Shown here: positions 28,365-40,639 of the stretch, one piece after another | Position numbering within the stretch: position 1 is the stretch's first letter | Layout of the letters: each line of letters opens with the position of its first letter | Assembly: GCA_021613335.1 (NCBI GenBank) | Contig: JAJTWR010000239.1 | Location: 309,501-373,500 of the forward strand | DNA: 64,000 nt | Reading direction: 5' to 3' | From: Whitmania pigra | Taxonomy: Eukaryota; Annelida; Clitellata; Hirudinida; Haemopidae | Notes under the pieces: generated by a model | What the model was told of the DNA's origin: nothing | Seen by the model: only the letters and a program-made list of their open reading frames with translations | The model's database searches: none | Program-made: the position numbers and the translations under genes

Positions 28365-31300
28365 GGATCATACTAAATATAATATTAATGCGATGTAATG
28401 TTCGCATATTGCGTCCATTAATTTACATAAAACCAATGACCAAAGCATCCACATCATTCCAAATAAACGGATATTAGTTTCATCCATTTATTTATTTATT
28501 CATTCATTTTTTAGTCATTTATTTATTTATTCATTTTTTTGGTCATTTATGTATTTATCACTATTTTATTTATTTGTTTAATAGCATCCATTTCTATGCA
28601 TTTATTTATTTTTATTATTTTTAAGCAATGTGCTAAAATCTTTTGATCATTCGAGCTTATAAGCTAATTATTGTCATAAGTAATCCATTTCAACTTATGA
28701 AATGATTTTAAAAGAAGAGACTTCATGTCGACATCACCTTAAATTACCCTTCATGCCAATGAAATGAAATTTCAAAAAGTAAACAAATTTATTCCATCCC
28801 AAAATTGATGAAATCGATTTATTTTTTATTTTGTTCAAATCAATGTCAATTGAAATATTTCCAAAATGTTACCAAATTATTTCAAACTATTCTAAAAAAT
28901 AAATTATCGAACAAATAGAAAAAAGAAACAACTTTGTATCTTTTATTGATATTTATGGTTTCTGTGATGCTTCTTAATGTGATTGTTTCAGTTGTTGCAC
29001 CGCGGGATGTTTGGTTTGCTCATCAGGTGAATGGTTATCAATCAATGATTGACTAGGTGCATGTTGATTGAACAGGTAAATGTTGATTGAACAGATAATA
29101 TTGAATGAACAGATGCATGCTGGTGGAACAAGGCTAGTATCGTTGAATAAGAATTTGTTAAATCTTGTGACGAGCTACAATTTCAATGGTTATAATAAAG
29201 CGACAATTTGCATTGGTAATATTAGATTTTTATATTATTTTTTGAAAATAATAATAAATCTTTGCAAAATTCCAAGGAACAGTTTCCATCGTGTGAAGCT
29301 CATCAGTGATTCCATGGAATCCTGCTAAATACGGTGGCCACCATAAAAACGCTATCATTTCTTTGGGATTAATTAAAAAAGAATTTTCGCAGAATTTTTT
29401 ACTTGCGTCTGTTTTTAAGGAGAACTGGTAAAATAGAGCTTACGATGATGCTATAAATTTCGTGAAAACTTAAATTAGTTATTTTTTTTAAATTTGTATT
29501 TTACAAAATATTTAACTTTGTTAAATGCTCTTCTTTGTGATTTTTATTGTTGCTACTATTGCCAAATAATTTCCTCTATTAGTGAATGTGTCAGATACAC
29601 TTGCAATCTTTCATGAGCCAAAATACAATTGGTGACGAGCATGACATTGCTTCCTTTTGCGACAAAATGTCATCTGAGAATCAATTAAACATCATTTAAT
29701 TGGATAAAAATTTTAAAAATTGAAAATTAAATTCATTTAATTCTTCCTCGTCAACTTGCTGTCAGCGAACTTAAGTTGTTGCTGACAAGTCACGCGAAAT
29801 ATAAAGCGCTCATTTTTATTAATTAAATTCTCATTCCGATCGTCCACTTAATGGCTTTCTTAAATTTCCACCCGTGGAACTTGAAGCTTTGAAATCGTCG
29901 ATGCTCATAAAAACAATCTTGATAAACTCACGTTTTGTTAAGAATCTTTCTTTTCGAATGATTGCGTAATTTTTAATGTCTATTTAATTCACTCATGAAA
30001 CTCATAATCAATGGTTATAATCAAACAGATTCTACTGTGCGTCAGTGCATGGAGTTTAAAAATAAATTTTCAATTTCAGTGTTTAGAATTGTTCTCAAAT
30101 AATAAATATTGATTTTTGTTAATCACTTATAATGAATTTATTTATTTAATTGTTTAAAACTTCTAGGTTTCCCTTCTGTATCGACTTAGTATTTCTCGGT
30201 ATAAAAACAATGCAGGAATGTTGGCGGACTTTTTAAACAAAATTTTAAATTCTTGATTGTCCGGCGATAAAAGTTATTCCAAGCTTAAGTTATAAAATCA
30301 AATCCCTGCATTTAATATTAATATGTATTACAATCAGGTGCCACCATAATCACAATCTTTTGTTTTTCCTGCTTCCAGGATCATGCCAATTTACCATTTG
30401 CATTTCGTCATCATTTGCAATCATTTGGGTTCAATTTCCGCGTTATGGCTACAAAAAAATATTTTGTGTTCTTAAAATGATCAGCAGAAATTATTAAATA
30501 TCGCAATAAATTGTTATTTCCCGCCGAAACGAACAGAAGCGCAAACGAATGTACTCGCGTCGATAAAAGCAAACTCATCACGCATGCAAAAAATGAATAA
30601 AATTGTTTGAACTTTAAAACGATGAGGCGTTTGAACCGAGAAAACATCATCTTCATTCTCATATTCGACGTCGTCGTCATCATCATCATCGTCATCGATA
30701 TCGCCATCGTCATCATCATCATCATCATCCTTTTCATCGTCTTAATAATCTAAACGTTTAATCTTCTCCATCTTCTTCTTCTTCGTCATCGTTGTCTTTA
30801 CATGGTCATGTAAATAAACATCTCCAAATGTTTAAAGTAGAAACCACTGACCAACAACAACATTTAAATCATTTGAAATGTTCTGACAACTTCAAAATCT
30901 TGTTTTGCGATAGATTTAATGAAGAAATTATTTTTTTTTAAGTACAAAAAAACCTATTGAAAATGACTCAAAGTGAATTTTGATTTTAAATAGATTTAAA
31001 AATTTCTATTCCATCAGTTTGGATCGAGTGCCACAAATCTAAAGCGCAATTGGTAGGCCGCCTGATTGGATCTGGTGCAAATTGTTTATTCCCCGCCAGA
31101 TTTTGTTACAACATTTCTTACTTTTCAATTCTTACTTCTAGATTTCTTTTATCTCAGAAGGAGTTACCTCATGAAACAACACCAAAAAAAATGCCCGTCC
31201 CGTGTTTTGGCCAACTGTTTTCAAGTCTGTCCACATCTCCAAAAAGCCATTTATTCTAGGAACCATCTATTATCTAGACAAATCCATGAGTTATTTATTA

Positions 31301-32085
31301 ATTGATGACGTTCCACCTCAGATTAATGGTGCATTTATTTATTTCAAAGCTGAATCAGGTCTGAGCATTTCTTTGTAAAACCCGACAATTCGAGGTTTAA
31401 TAACTACGATGATGTTTTATTGTTTTGGACTGATTAAAATACCGCCTTTTTAAAATTAGTATTTTGAAACGAATTAATTTAAAAATTCGCTTAAAAATTA
31501 TCCTCGATGATCATGGTTAGCCTGTCCTAATTCTGTAGAAACTTCAGTCTTCAGAAACCATGATAAGTGGAAATGTTATGACATTAATATTCATAATAAG
31601 GATAACAATGACGACAGCGACTGTTACGATTATGAATAAATACAACAATAACAATATCCCAGACGAAAACGAGGATGATAATGGCCAAAATAAAAATAAT
31701 TACAAATAATAATAATTACAATAAATACGAACACTAAAAAAAATGCCCCTATATAATAATATCTGCGTGTCTTGCAAAATATTAGAACAACAAAGGCGAT
31801 TATGATTTACAAAGTTTGGCATAAAATATTCATTGCTTGATAATTCACTTCAATTGCTTTACGTTCTTTCAATACAAGTCCTTGTTACCGCACTGAAAGC
31901 TGATAATTCCTGAAAATTTCAGATTTCTACGTTTTTATTTTCTTTCTTTCTTTCTTTATTATTATTGTATTTATTTCGAAGGACTTTATGGATTTTCTCG
32001 ACAAGAACTATTCCAACTTAAAAACATTTTTTTATGATTCCATGCATAATAACAAGTCTTAAATGTCTCACCTTTAGAAAAAAAT
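28365..32085. other. Gene-free stretch with small repeats
   Basis: Includes an imperfect (TTTA/TTCA)n region (28480-28620), four degenerate copies of about 20 bases around GTTGATTGAACAG (29057-29130), a (CATCATCGT)n patch (30665-30735) and a (TTTC)n run (31935-31960). Short frames here have no recognised domains. Confidence 0.5.
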
Positions 32086-32160
32086 CCCGCTATTTTGACG
32101 GTGGTTATTTTGTCTTGGGCTATTTTGACGCCGGGCTGTTTTGACGGGGTGCCGACCTTA
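32086..32160. repeat. Dispersed TATTTTGACGG repeat, copy 1
   Basis: Degenerate units of about 16-18 bases: CGCTATTTTGACGG, GGTTATTTTGTCTTGG, GCTATTTTGACGCC, GGGCTGTTTTGACGGGG, then TGCCGAC. Same unit order and strand as the copy at 40478-40592. Confidence 0.85.
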
Positions 32161-32990
32161 CACGTTAACTCGCCTGATGCAAAGTTAAAAGTAATAAATA
32201 AATTTATTAGCAGCATATACAATGTATAAATTACTTCTTAGAATATTGCCAACACGATGCAAGCTTGTTGTTGTCGAATGCGCAAGAGCCTGTTCTGATG
32301 CGGACATTAAAGAACGTTCAGCATGATCAATCAGCTGGAAAACCTCATTCAATAAGTGGGGGTCATTCAGGTCGTGGCTGATAAAATGTACGTTTGTTGA
32401 TTGCGGAACTTTAACTGAACATCTGATGGGTTTTGAACCTGCAAAAGGTCATCAGCGTTTGTGATCAGACATTGAAATTCATGCTTTCCTTTTTGAACTG
32501 TTTATTAATTTCTTAAGTTTTATCAATTTTAACAAAAACGAAAAAAAAATCACGATATTTGAGATTGCATTAACTATTTGAATTAAAACTAATTTAAATA
32601 TTAAATGATCGTCATGAAAGATAAGATATTGTTGAATCCGATCCCGCATTACGCATTGTCTCCTTCTCAAATTTTTCGATTGGTTTTCGATTTCACAAAT
32701 TTTTCTGAAAACTTTCATTAGGAACAGGAAATGTTGCTGAGGAATTTTTTTAATCAATTTGGAAAAACCCCGCGGCGTTAAAGTTATCTGAAACAAATTA
32801 AACCTGCTACACGATCACAAGAAAAAGTGAAAGTAAATCATGAATTTAATGAAAAGAAGTTTTACACTTTCGATGAAGACAAAGAAGAAACATCTCCGCT
32901 TGTTGGCAGTCCAGCATTAGGAAGAATAGAAGGAGAAAATCCTATATCATCGTAACTAACGAGGAATCAAATAATTATTTATGTAACTGT
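32161..32990. other. Gene-free stretch
   Basis: No gene recognised. A minus-strand frame at 32479-32796 has no known domain. Confidence 0.45.
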
Positions 32991-33150
32991 AATTTAATTT
33001 ATATAGCGCCATGTGCACAGCGTCAGAGGCGCTTCTAACTATTTATACAACGCTCCTTCTCAATGTAGCAGTTTGGATTGGGTTTCCAACACGACACATT
33101 ACGACTGTTTTCATTACCACCTATTGCAGGACGTTCAGCCCATCTGCACA
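32991..33150 (-). mobile_element. tRNA-type SINE, minus strand
   Basis: On the minus strand it ends GCGCCTCTGACGCTGTGCAC then ATGGCGCTATATAAATT, like the SINEs at 17.5 and 55.1 kb. A decayed B box (GTGTTGGAAACCC) lies near 33082-33094 and the ACGACTG word beside it is shared with the 55.1 kb copy. Confidence 0.75.
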
Positions 33151-34385
33151 TAACTTTATTTCTAAATAATTTCTAAACTCGAAAGGTAAGTCTGGAACTG
33201 ATGCAAACCAATGTCACAATTATGGTTATCGGAAATAAAACAATGCTGAGATGCGAGCATTCATCAGCTTGAACGTTTTCCTGATAAACTGTTGCGAAGA
33301 CTTCCTGCACATTATTGACTTTATTAAAATGAAGACATGCAAGGGTAAATGATATTTCATGTTTATTTAAAATTTAAATATTTATTAATCGGTCGAGTAT
33401 TAATTAAATTTATCGATTTGTTTTTCATTTGTAACTCTTAATATATTTTTGCAGTTATTATGTTTTAATTTAAATTAAATTTAAAATGTGTCAATTCGGT
33501 CATTTATTTTCAGCATTCATTTATCCAGCAATGTTAAATATAACAAGCAAACCAAAACAATTGACCCCCGATTGGGACAAAAACCTTGCAAAATCTTATT
33601 GCCATCAAAATGGACAACTTTCTGAAATCTATATAAATCTATTCATGTAAAAATTATTAGAAAATAAACAAATCTATATAAATCTATAAAAATTATTAGA
33701 AAATAAACAAATCTATACAAATCTATAAAAATTATTCCAAAATAAACAATTAGAAATAAACAGTGGAAGCATGTGACTTCAGTTCACTGTAAATTAAAAT
33801 TCGACAATTTACTTCTTCGGAAACCTAGATCTAAGTCCATTGCGTTATGATAATTGGATAACAACTGGGTCCAAATCTCCTTCAGTATTATTCTTAGCCA
33901 CGCGTAAACAAATAATTTCATTTTGACTATGGGGATGTCTTCTCTGTCTTTACTTTGATGCTCATGTACCATCGCTTCAATAATTCAATAATATTTCGAC
34001 CTCCCGCAATACCGCATAAAGGCTTCTTCATAAGCTAGGTCTCAACCATTTAGCTTAAATGTGTATTGAAATCGTCCTTTAACATTTTTGTATTTTCGAG
34101 TCAAATTCTTTTTGAGGTATATTTATACACACATCTCTGAATTTCTGCTGCTGCATGGCAGTGTTCCAATCATGGCTACTTAAGAAGGTTTGCAAGGTTT
34201 TAAGAATGCCGTTGATTTAGATCTGAGGAGACCCTTTTGCAGACTTTGTATGAGGTAATAAGTTTGTAATTAGTTAGGAGGTACATCAGTAATTTTATAT
34301 TTATAACTTATTTCTCCATACCACGACAACAAGTGCAAATAAGTGAGACGAGAAAAAATAGCATAATTTGCAAAATTTGCAATGA
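33151..34385. other. Gene-free stretch with a tandem repeat
   Basis: Three copies of a unit of about 40 bases (AAATCTATATAAATCTATAA then AAATTATTAGAAAATAAAC) occupy 33626-33749. Nothing else recognised. Confidence 0.6.
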
Positions 34386-34745
34386 ATTTGAGGGTTAGAA
34401 AAACAAACTTCTAAATCTTAACGAAATTGGACTTTGCCAAGCAAAATTAAAACATTAAGAAAAACTAAAAACTAATAACTTGAAAACTTAATATCACCAC
34501 GTAACTTTAATACTTTAAAAAAAATTTTGATCTATAACAATAATTTTATGGCACATTTACGAGATGAAATTTGAATTTCGGGTAACCAAATTGTAAACCT
34601 GGCAGAATATCACAGCTTACATTTGATAATTGATGCAAATTGTCCTGTTTGATAAAATCAATTAACACTTAGAAGTGCAATTGCCTTTCAAGGCGTTTGA
34701 CATCATAAATGAATTGAAGAGCATCTCAAATATTACATTTATATT
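34386..34745. repeat. Upstream duplicated block, copy 1
   Basis: Resembles 35920-36280 with shared words in the same order: GGACTTTGC, ATTAAGAAAAACTAAAA, ACTTGAAAACTT, TTACGAGATG and GAATTGAAGRGCATCTCAAA. It suggests that the 5' flank was copied along with the VWA gene unit. Confidence 0.65.
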
Positions 34746-35053
34746 TATTTACACATTTTTTATAGTTTATTATTATTCTATTAATATATATGCGTCTAAG
34801 AAATTAATCGGATAATGAGGTTCTGACGACAAATTTATCTGAAAAAAAAACTTAAACGACGACAAGGGAGAACAAAAGGAAATTCAGATGAACTCGAATC
34901 AAAACTGACGTGATAAGGAATCATATACTGACAGCAAAGCTTAGGATGCCTAAAAACAAATGAGATTTTGAAAACAATTTCAAGAGATTGGCTCGAAATA
35001 AATTATGATTCCCATTGACAAATTATTTTAAAATTATTAAAGTGCTTAAAATG

Positions 35054-35140
35054 CAGAGATGAGTAGTTACTGTAAGTAGTTAACTACTTAAAAGTTTTTT
35101 AACTACTTATAACTTTTCAAGTAGTTAAAACCCATCTCTG
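35054..35140. mobile_element. 87-bp hAT MITE (TAGTTAACTAC family)
   Basis: Starts CAGAGATGAGTAGTTACT and ends AAAACCCATCTCTG. The flanks TTAAAATG (35046-35053) and TTAAAAAG (35141-35148) match at 7 of 8 bases, as expected for a hAT target duplication. A perfect 16-base palindrome AAGTAGTTAACTACTT lies at 35074-35089. Related to 8435-9010. Confidence 0.85.
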
Positions 35141-35285
35141 TTAAAAAGTAAATATGAATGATTAAACACTCTATTCAAAACCATCGTAAAAACTCACTTA
35201 ACACTTGATTTTGTCACTTTTTAACGCTAAAATAAGTGGCTAAAATTACAAGTTTTGACTTTTGAAACGTGGAATATCCATTGAA

Positions 35286-35745
35286 ATGAAAAAAATGAGG
35301 TTGAGTTTCATCATCTTTTACCTGGCAGGATGTGTTTCCAGTTTTGACGAAACTCTCGTAGACATGGCCTAGGGAACGGAGGTGGTGGAAGCAGTGTGCT
35401 CGAAAATAGGATCATCTTGTGTTTTCGAATACGACAAGATGTTGTTGAGAAGGATAGCTTACCACGAGACCAACGATGGCTTAGACTTCAAGACCTACAA
35501 CGGAGGAATATGACAGAATTGGTGTAAGAAAATATAAAATTTTATTACATTTTGTTCTTTTCCCATTTTTCATTTTCTCATTTGTCTTTTTGTAGGTTGA
35601 CGAATCCATGTTCAGAGGACTCCAACTCAATGCCGATGCTTATGACTTGTACAACGATATCGAACAACATTTCAACATCGATTGGAGATATGTTACGTGA
35701 TCAAACCTGAGAAAACCACTCTATTCTAATATCAAATATAAATCA
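35286..35745 (+). pseudogene. Dead copy of the VWA/chitin-binding gene family (exons 1-2)
   Basis: Starts MKKMRLSFIIFYLAGCVSSF, a signal peptide, followed by FDETLVDMA, a TAG stop (GAC ATG GCC TAG), then SSCVFEYDKMLLRRIAYHET and KTYNGGI with TGA replacing the Trp of GGIW. A second exon begins after the TTTTTGTAG acceptor at 35596: VDESMFRG, then FNIDWRYVT, TGA (again in place of Trp) and SNLRKPLYSN. Exons 3 onward are absent. This is the N-terminal domain of genes A-C with three in-frame stops, so a pseudogene. It is closer to gene C in keeping GGI and VDE. Confidence 0.88.
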
Positions 35746-35919
35746 ATTACCTAATCGTAATGTTCAGTTATTTTTTCTGTATCCTTTCCTATAAAGTGAA
35801 CTTTTTTGAATCTAAAAAGCAAATTTTCGAATTTTAAATAGACAAACCATATATTTTGAGTAGAATTTGCAATGTTCAATAATTGAATAATGTTTGAAAA
35901 TAAGCTTAAAGAAAAAAAA

Positions 35920-36280
35920 ACTTGAAAGAGATGGACTTTGCTTAGCTTCAGTACTATAACTTCAAATATTAAGAAAAACTAAAATAAAATGACCTAACTT
36001 GAAAACTTCAAATAACCACTTAATTTGAAGTGCTCCCAAGCATTATACGGAACCGAACAAGAAAGTTTTAGCAAATTATGGTCTATGGAAATAATTAATT
36101 TTTGACATTTCTAAGGTGACATATAAATTCTAAGTAACATAATTTTAAAGATGGCAGAGAATCCTGTTACTTAAATTTAACAATTTACTAAAATGGTCCT
36201 ATTTGCTAATATAAATTTTTACGAGATGCTTAACGTTGAATTGAACTGAATTGAAGGGCATCTCAAATATTTTTAATAGC
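35920..36280. repeat. Upstream duplicated block, copy 2 (5' flank of gene A)
   Basis: Partner of 34386-34745; see that entry for shared words. Confidence 0.65.
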
Positions 36281-36321
36281 CACGTTGGCGTTTCAACGTA
36301 ATTTATGTTAAATAAAGGCAG

Positions 36322-36332
36322 TCAATAAAAAG
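36322..36332 (+). promoter_or_regulatory. Possible TATA box of gene A
   Basis: TCAATAAAAAG lies 32-42 bases before the start codon, at the position held by clear TATA boxes in genes B and C. Weaker match, so only tentative. Confidence 0.4.
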
Positions 36333-36363
36333 AGAATCGCCTTCAGTAGATTTCTGCAAAATC

Positions 36364-39300
36364 ATGGATCACAATCTTATAATATTGTCTTTCTTGTTCA
36401 TTGTTACTGTTGGATTAGTAGCACAAGAAAATGATGACACCCTGAAGGAATTTACTTCGGGAACCGATGTGGTCAAAGCAGTGTCTACGAAAATCGAATC
36501 ATCCTGCATCTTTCAAGATGACAAGGAGCTGCTGAGAAGAATAGCTTACGTGGAAACAACTGATGGAAATGACACGTTTACATCGCCTGATCACAAAGGC
36601 ATTTGGAAAGTGAGTGTTGTAATGGTTTAGCGAAGTAAGCAACAAACATCAAAGTAAAAATGTGATCCATTACGCGACGTATCATTATATATTGATAATA
36701 TTTTAAATCTTTCGTTGTAGATGAGCGAATCAATGTTTCAACAAAGTATGGCAGCAGACAAGAACATATTAGCGAAAATTCAGAAAATCTTTCAAATAAA
36801 CTGGTTGAAAACCACATGGCAAGATATTCAAAAACCTCTCTATGCGGGATTGGCCGTTCGCCTTTACCTGTTAGTGACCGCGAGAAACATACCAATACCA
36901 AGACAGGTTAAAAAACAGGCCCAATATTGGAAAATGTACTACAATTCAAAAGAAAACGAGCAAATATTTATGGATAAAATTTCGAATCTGGAAAAAGGTT
37001 TCAATGACTATAGTTTAAAATTCAAACGATACATCCACATTAATGGAGTTATATTTTAAATGTGATCGTTAGGATGCAGTAATGGATTAGCTGACGTTGT
37101 GTTCCTCATGGACAGTTCAGGGAGCATTGGTTCTAGCAACTTTATCAAAATGAAGAAGTTTTTAAAAGAAGTCATAGCAAAGTTGAACGTTGGACCAAAT
37201 GAGAATCATACCAGAGTAGCCGTTGTGTCCTTCGGAAATAACGCCATACCTGAATTTTATCTGAATAGTTATCATACGGTGGAACAATATCACAGAGCCA
37301 TAGATGCCATTAAATATTTGAGTGAAGGTGGGATGTCTTATTTATAAATGGTTTTATCAAGTAATCATTCTATTCAACTTAATTTCAGCTACATACACAA
37401 ATTTGGCGTTGAAATATTTGGTTGATGAGGCTTTCAAACCCAGTCTCGGAGCTCGTCTAGAAAATAAGGGAGTACCAAAACTTGTTATAACACTAACTGA
37501 CGGTATGTCAACATTACCTCGAGAAACCTTACAAGAGGCGAAAAGAGCACACGATGCAGGTATAAACATGATTTCCATTGGAATTGGATCTTCTGTGAAA
37601 GACGAAGAACTGACTGCAATGGCTTCTGAACCAACATGTCGTCACAAATTCCTGCTAAATGAATTTTCTGAACTTGATTTTATTAAAGACATAATTGAGA
37701 AAAAGTCCTGCGAAGGTAAATCAACTTCCATTTAGAGATCTATAATATGTAGTTGCTTATATTTCATTTTAAATGTCATGTGACATTATTGGAAAATTAC
37801 AATTTTATTATTTACCAATAGCGTCTTGGCAATGATCTTACATTACCAATTTCTGATGACATTTTATTATAGCTCCAATAATTGTTACACCTGAAGTCCA
37901 TGTAATCGAAACTATACTTCCACCTGGTGGAAGTAGACAGTGTAAGATCGAAGTCACAATTAATGGAACCACAATAACGGTCAGTAGAAGAACTTTCCTA
38001 GTTCTCCATGGGTTCGAATTTAAAATTATTTAATTAATCGACCACTGAAGGTCTATCCTACAAACAAAGGTTCAATCAATTTATATTTGTCTCGAACTGT
38101 GTATCCAAATCCGGCAAACTTTGACAAGAAACTGACTGCCGATAGTAAACATCCGGCTGTTGAATTTCTGCCCGGATCTCCGGACAAAGTGATTGCCACA
38201 GAATATTGTTTGCTGGAAGGGGATAAAGAATTGCCAGTTAATATAATTTTCAACCTCAACAAAGGAAGTGAGTGCATGGAAACAAAACAATTATTAACAT
38301 AACCATATGAATTAATTTCTGACTTAACGTCACCTAACATGTTTTTATTTGACCAGATCATGACCAGTGCCATGTTAATCCATGTCAAAACGGTGGAAAG
38401 TGCAAGAATGTTGTGGATGGAAAATATGAATGCGAATGTCCTTTGCAATTTAAAGGGAAAAATTGCGAAATTGGTAAAGATAATATTTTTCTTTCCGCAA
38501 TAATTTACAACATTGTTATGAATTCCCTCCCTTCATCACACGAGTTTTGGTCATAAAAACGTCACTCTTAAGAATGCTGTGTTTATTTAATAATATAATT
38601 ATTTGCAGAAAAACTTGAAATATATAATATTTAATATGTTTTGATAAGGTTTCAACTGTCAGAATAACAATCCCTGCACACCCGAAAACATTGCAGCGAG
38701 ATTATTTTACTTTCCTCACGGAGTAAAAGGCAAATTTGTTCAGTGCAGTAGAGGGGGACAATGCTTTGAGATGAATTGTCTTCCTGGATTAAGCTGGAAC
38801 CCAACTGCCAAAACTTGCACGTTAAGTTAGTTCTTAAAAAATGTATTAACATAATCACACAAAATAATTTCTGATTTAATGGCAACTGATAATTTTCTAT
38901 TTTATCAGATAATGACCAGTGCAAAATAAATCCATGTCAAAACGGTGGAAAGTGTAAAAACGATGTGAATGGCAATTATGAATGCGAATGTATTTTGCCA
39001 TTTACTGGAAAAAACTGTGGACGTGGTAAAAACAGCAAATAAATGTTTATCGACATCAATTACATAATTTGACAATTTACTGAGAAACTTTTAATAATGT
39101 TATGTGAATTTAGGCACATAATTATTTACCATTAACTTTGGAATGTATAACATTTAGTAAGTTTAAATTATATTTTAATAACTAATTATTCATTTGTAAT
39201 TTACTGTCATTAGCAAATGATCAAGGTTTCAACTGTCAGAATAAACATCCCTGCACGCCGGAAAACATCGCAGCGAGAAAATTTTACTTTCCTCACGAAG

Positions 39301-39401
39301 TAAAAGGCAAATATGTTCAGTGCAGTGAATGGAGACAATGCTTTGAGATGAATTGTCCTCCTGGATTAAGCTGGAACCCAACTGCCAACACTTGCACATA
39401 A
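36364..39401 (+). CDS. Gene A: secreted VWA / EGF / chitin-binding modular protein (675 aa)
   Basis: Exons by GT-AG reading: 36364-36609, 36721-36997, 37073-37327, 37389-37715, 37873-37979, 38051-38267, 38357-38473, 38649-38825, 38909-39025, 39214-39401. The joined frame closes exactly at TAA. Order: signal peptide (about 1-20); N-terminal domain to about residue 174 with [11 protein letters not shown] and KGIWK; VWA domain (about 175-368) with intact metal-site motifs [18 protein letters not shown] and ITLTDG; unrecognised linker domain (369-476); EGF-like (477-515, NPCQNGGKC and YECECP); chitin-binding type 2 (516-574, [34 protein letters not shown]); a second EGF (575-613); a second chitin-binding module (614-675). 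Intron 2 has a weak GTTTCA donor but the same junction is used in B. VWA domains bind ligands through a divalent ion; CBM14-type modules bind chitin. Likely extracellular matrix or cuticle protein; role inferred. Confidence 0.88.
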
Positions 39402-40031
39402 AACACTTGTTTTCATAAATGATGGATTCTCCAAAACACTCCGGACTGCGATTAATTTTGATTGACAAACTGATATTAACTTTTAATAATGCATTTTTTA
39501 ATGAATTATTTTTAATTATGCTGCTTAAAAATAAACTTCAAAACAAACAAGTTTATGGGATTTCAAAGTAATAAAATTTATTATAAATAAATTACAAAAT
39601 TAACTTTGTTTAAACATGAACTTCCTTGCCTTCGACACAAAGACATGCTTTTGAAAGCATCAGTGAATGTCAAGTATAGCTGCGTGACTTTAATAAATTA
39701 AGTAAGGATTACGACCAGTGAAAGTGAATCACCTATGCCACAACAACAACAACACGATTGAACATGAGTGAAATAACAAATATTTTGTTCTAAAAAGGCG
39801 GAAGAAGCCTGCTTACATGGCTTTCAATAAGAACAAGATTATAATCAAACAAACAAACGAAATTGATAGTTAAAGTAAAACATAGAAAAATACACCATCA
39901 AACATTAACTTTATTTGCTGAGAAAATAAATGAAGAAAATTCCAAAAATAAATCATCAAAGTCGAGCATGAGAACTAATAACGTACTGCAAACCATTTCA
40001 CTCATCCTCTCAGGAATAAAAAGTTGAATGA
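39402..40031 (+). repeat. 3' flank duplicated with gene B (copy A)
   Basis: Nearly identical to 48855-49471 from the stop codon to AGTTGAATGA, after which the two diverge abruptly. Includes a likely poly(A) signal AATAAA at 39530-39535. Low complexity otherwise; no coding frame. Confidence 0.92.
39530..39535 (+). promoter_or_regulatory. Likely poly(A) signal of gene A
   Basis: First AATAAA after the stop codon, 129 bases downstream; conserved in gene B's flank. Confidence 0.55.
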
Positions 40032-40477
40032 CACGATTGGCCTGTTGCCTCGAAGAACATGTAAATGGATTCATGGAAGTCAGAAGCCCACAATTCTCCT
40101 GACATCGAGAGTCTGTTTTTGCGAAACATGTTTCAGTTATCAGATCAATGTGTGAGAAGTGAGGACTGAAAATGATTTAAATGGGATAATCATGAGTTTC
40201 CTGTTTGTGATTCATAAATCTTTTTATTTTCTGCCTTCTCGTCTGAATATTTTACAAGGCATTACATTCCTTATATTTATCTGAAAAGTCTCTGATGTTC
40301 TTATCGTATTTATTTATATTTGTTGTCAAAATCTTGAAATTACAATCAGCCAACTTTAATTTACATTACAGTCCAAAAAATAGTCAATATAAATTCTAGT
40401 TTATTTAAGGATATAATTGTATAATTGATAATTTTTTTTATCCTTCCCCGAGTTCCCGTTACAAATCCACAAAGATG
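40032..40477. other. Gene-free stretch
   Basis: Unique AT-rich sequence between the duplicated flank and the retroelement; nothing recognised. Confidence 0.5.
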
Positions 40478-40592
40478 CAATTCTACCGCTATTTTAACGG
40501 GGCTGCTTTGCTATTTTGTCTTGGGCTATTTTGACGGGGCTGTTTTGGCGAGGCTATTTTGTCGCCGGGTTGTTAGGACGGGTCACTCGCTG
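40478..40592. repeat. Dispersed TATTTTGACGG repeat, copy 2
   Basis: Units in order: CGCTATTTTAACGGGG, GCTATTTTGTCTTGG, GCTATTTTGACGGGG, CTGTTTTGGCGAGG, CTATTTTGTCGCCGGG. Parallels 32086-32160. Confidence 0.85.
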
Positions 40593-40639
40593 AAGCATTC
40601 TCTGAATAGACCAGTCAAACATTTAGGCCAAGTTCTGGT

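Noticed and set aside
31986..32222. 78-codon minus-strand frame with a signal-peptide-like start
   Set aside because: Its body is the dispersed TATTTTGACGG repeat; no further exon or domain was found.
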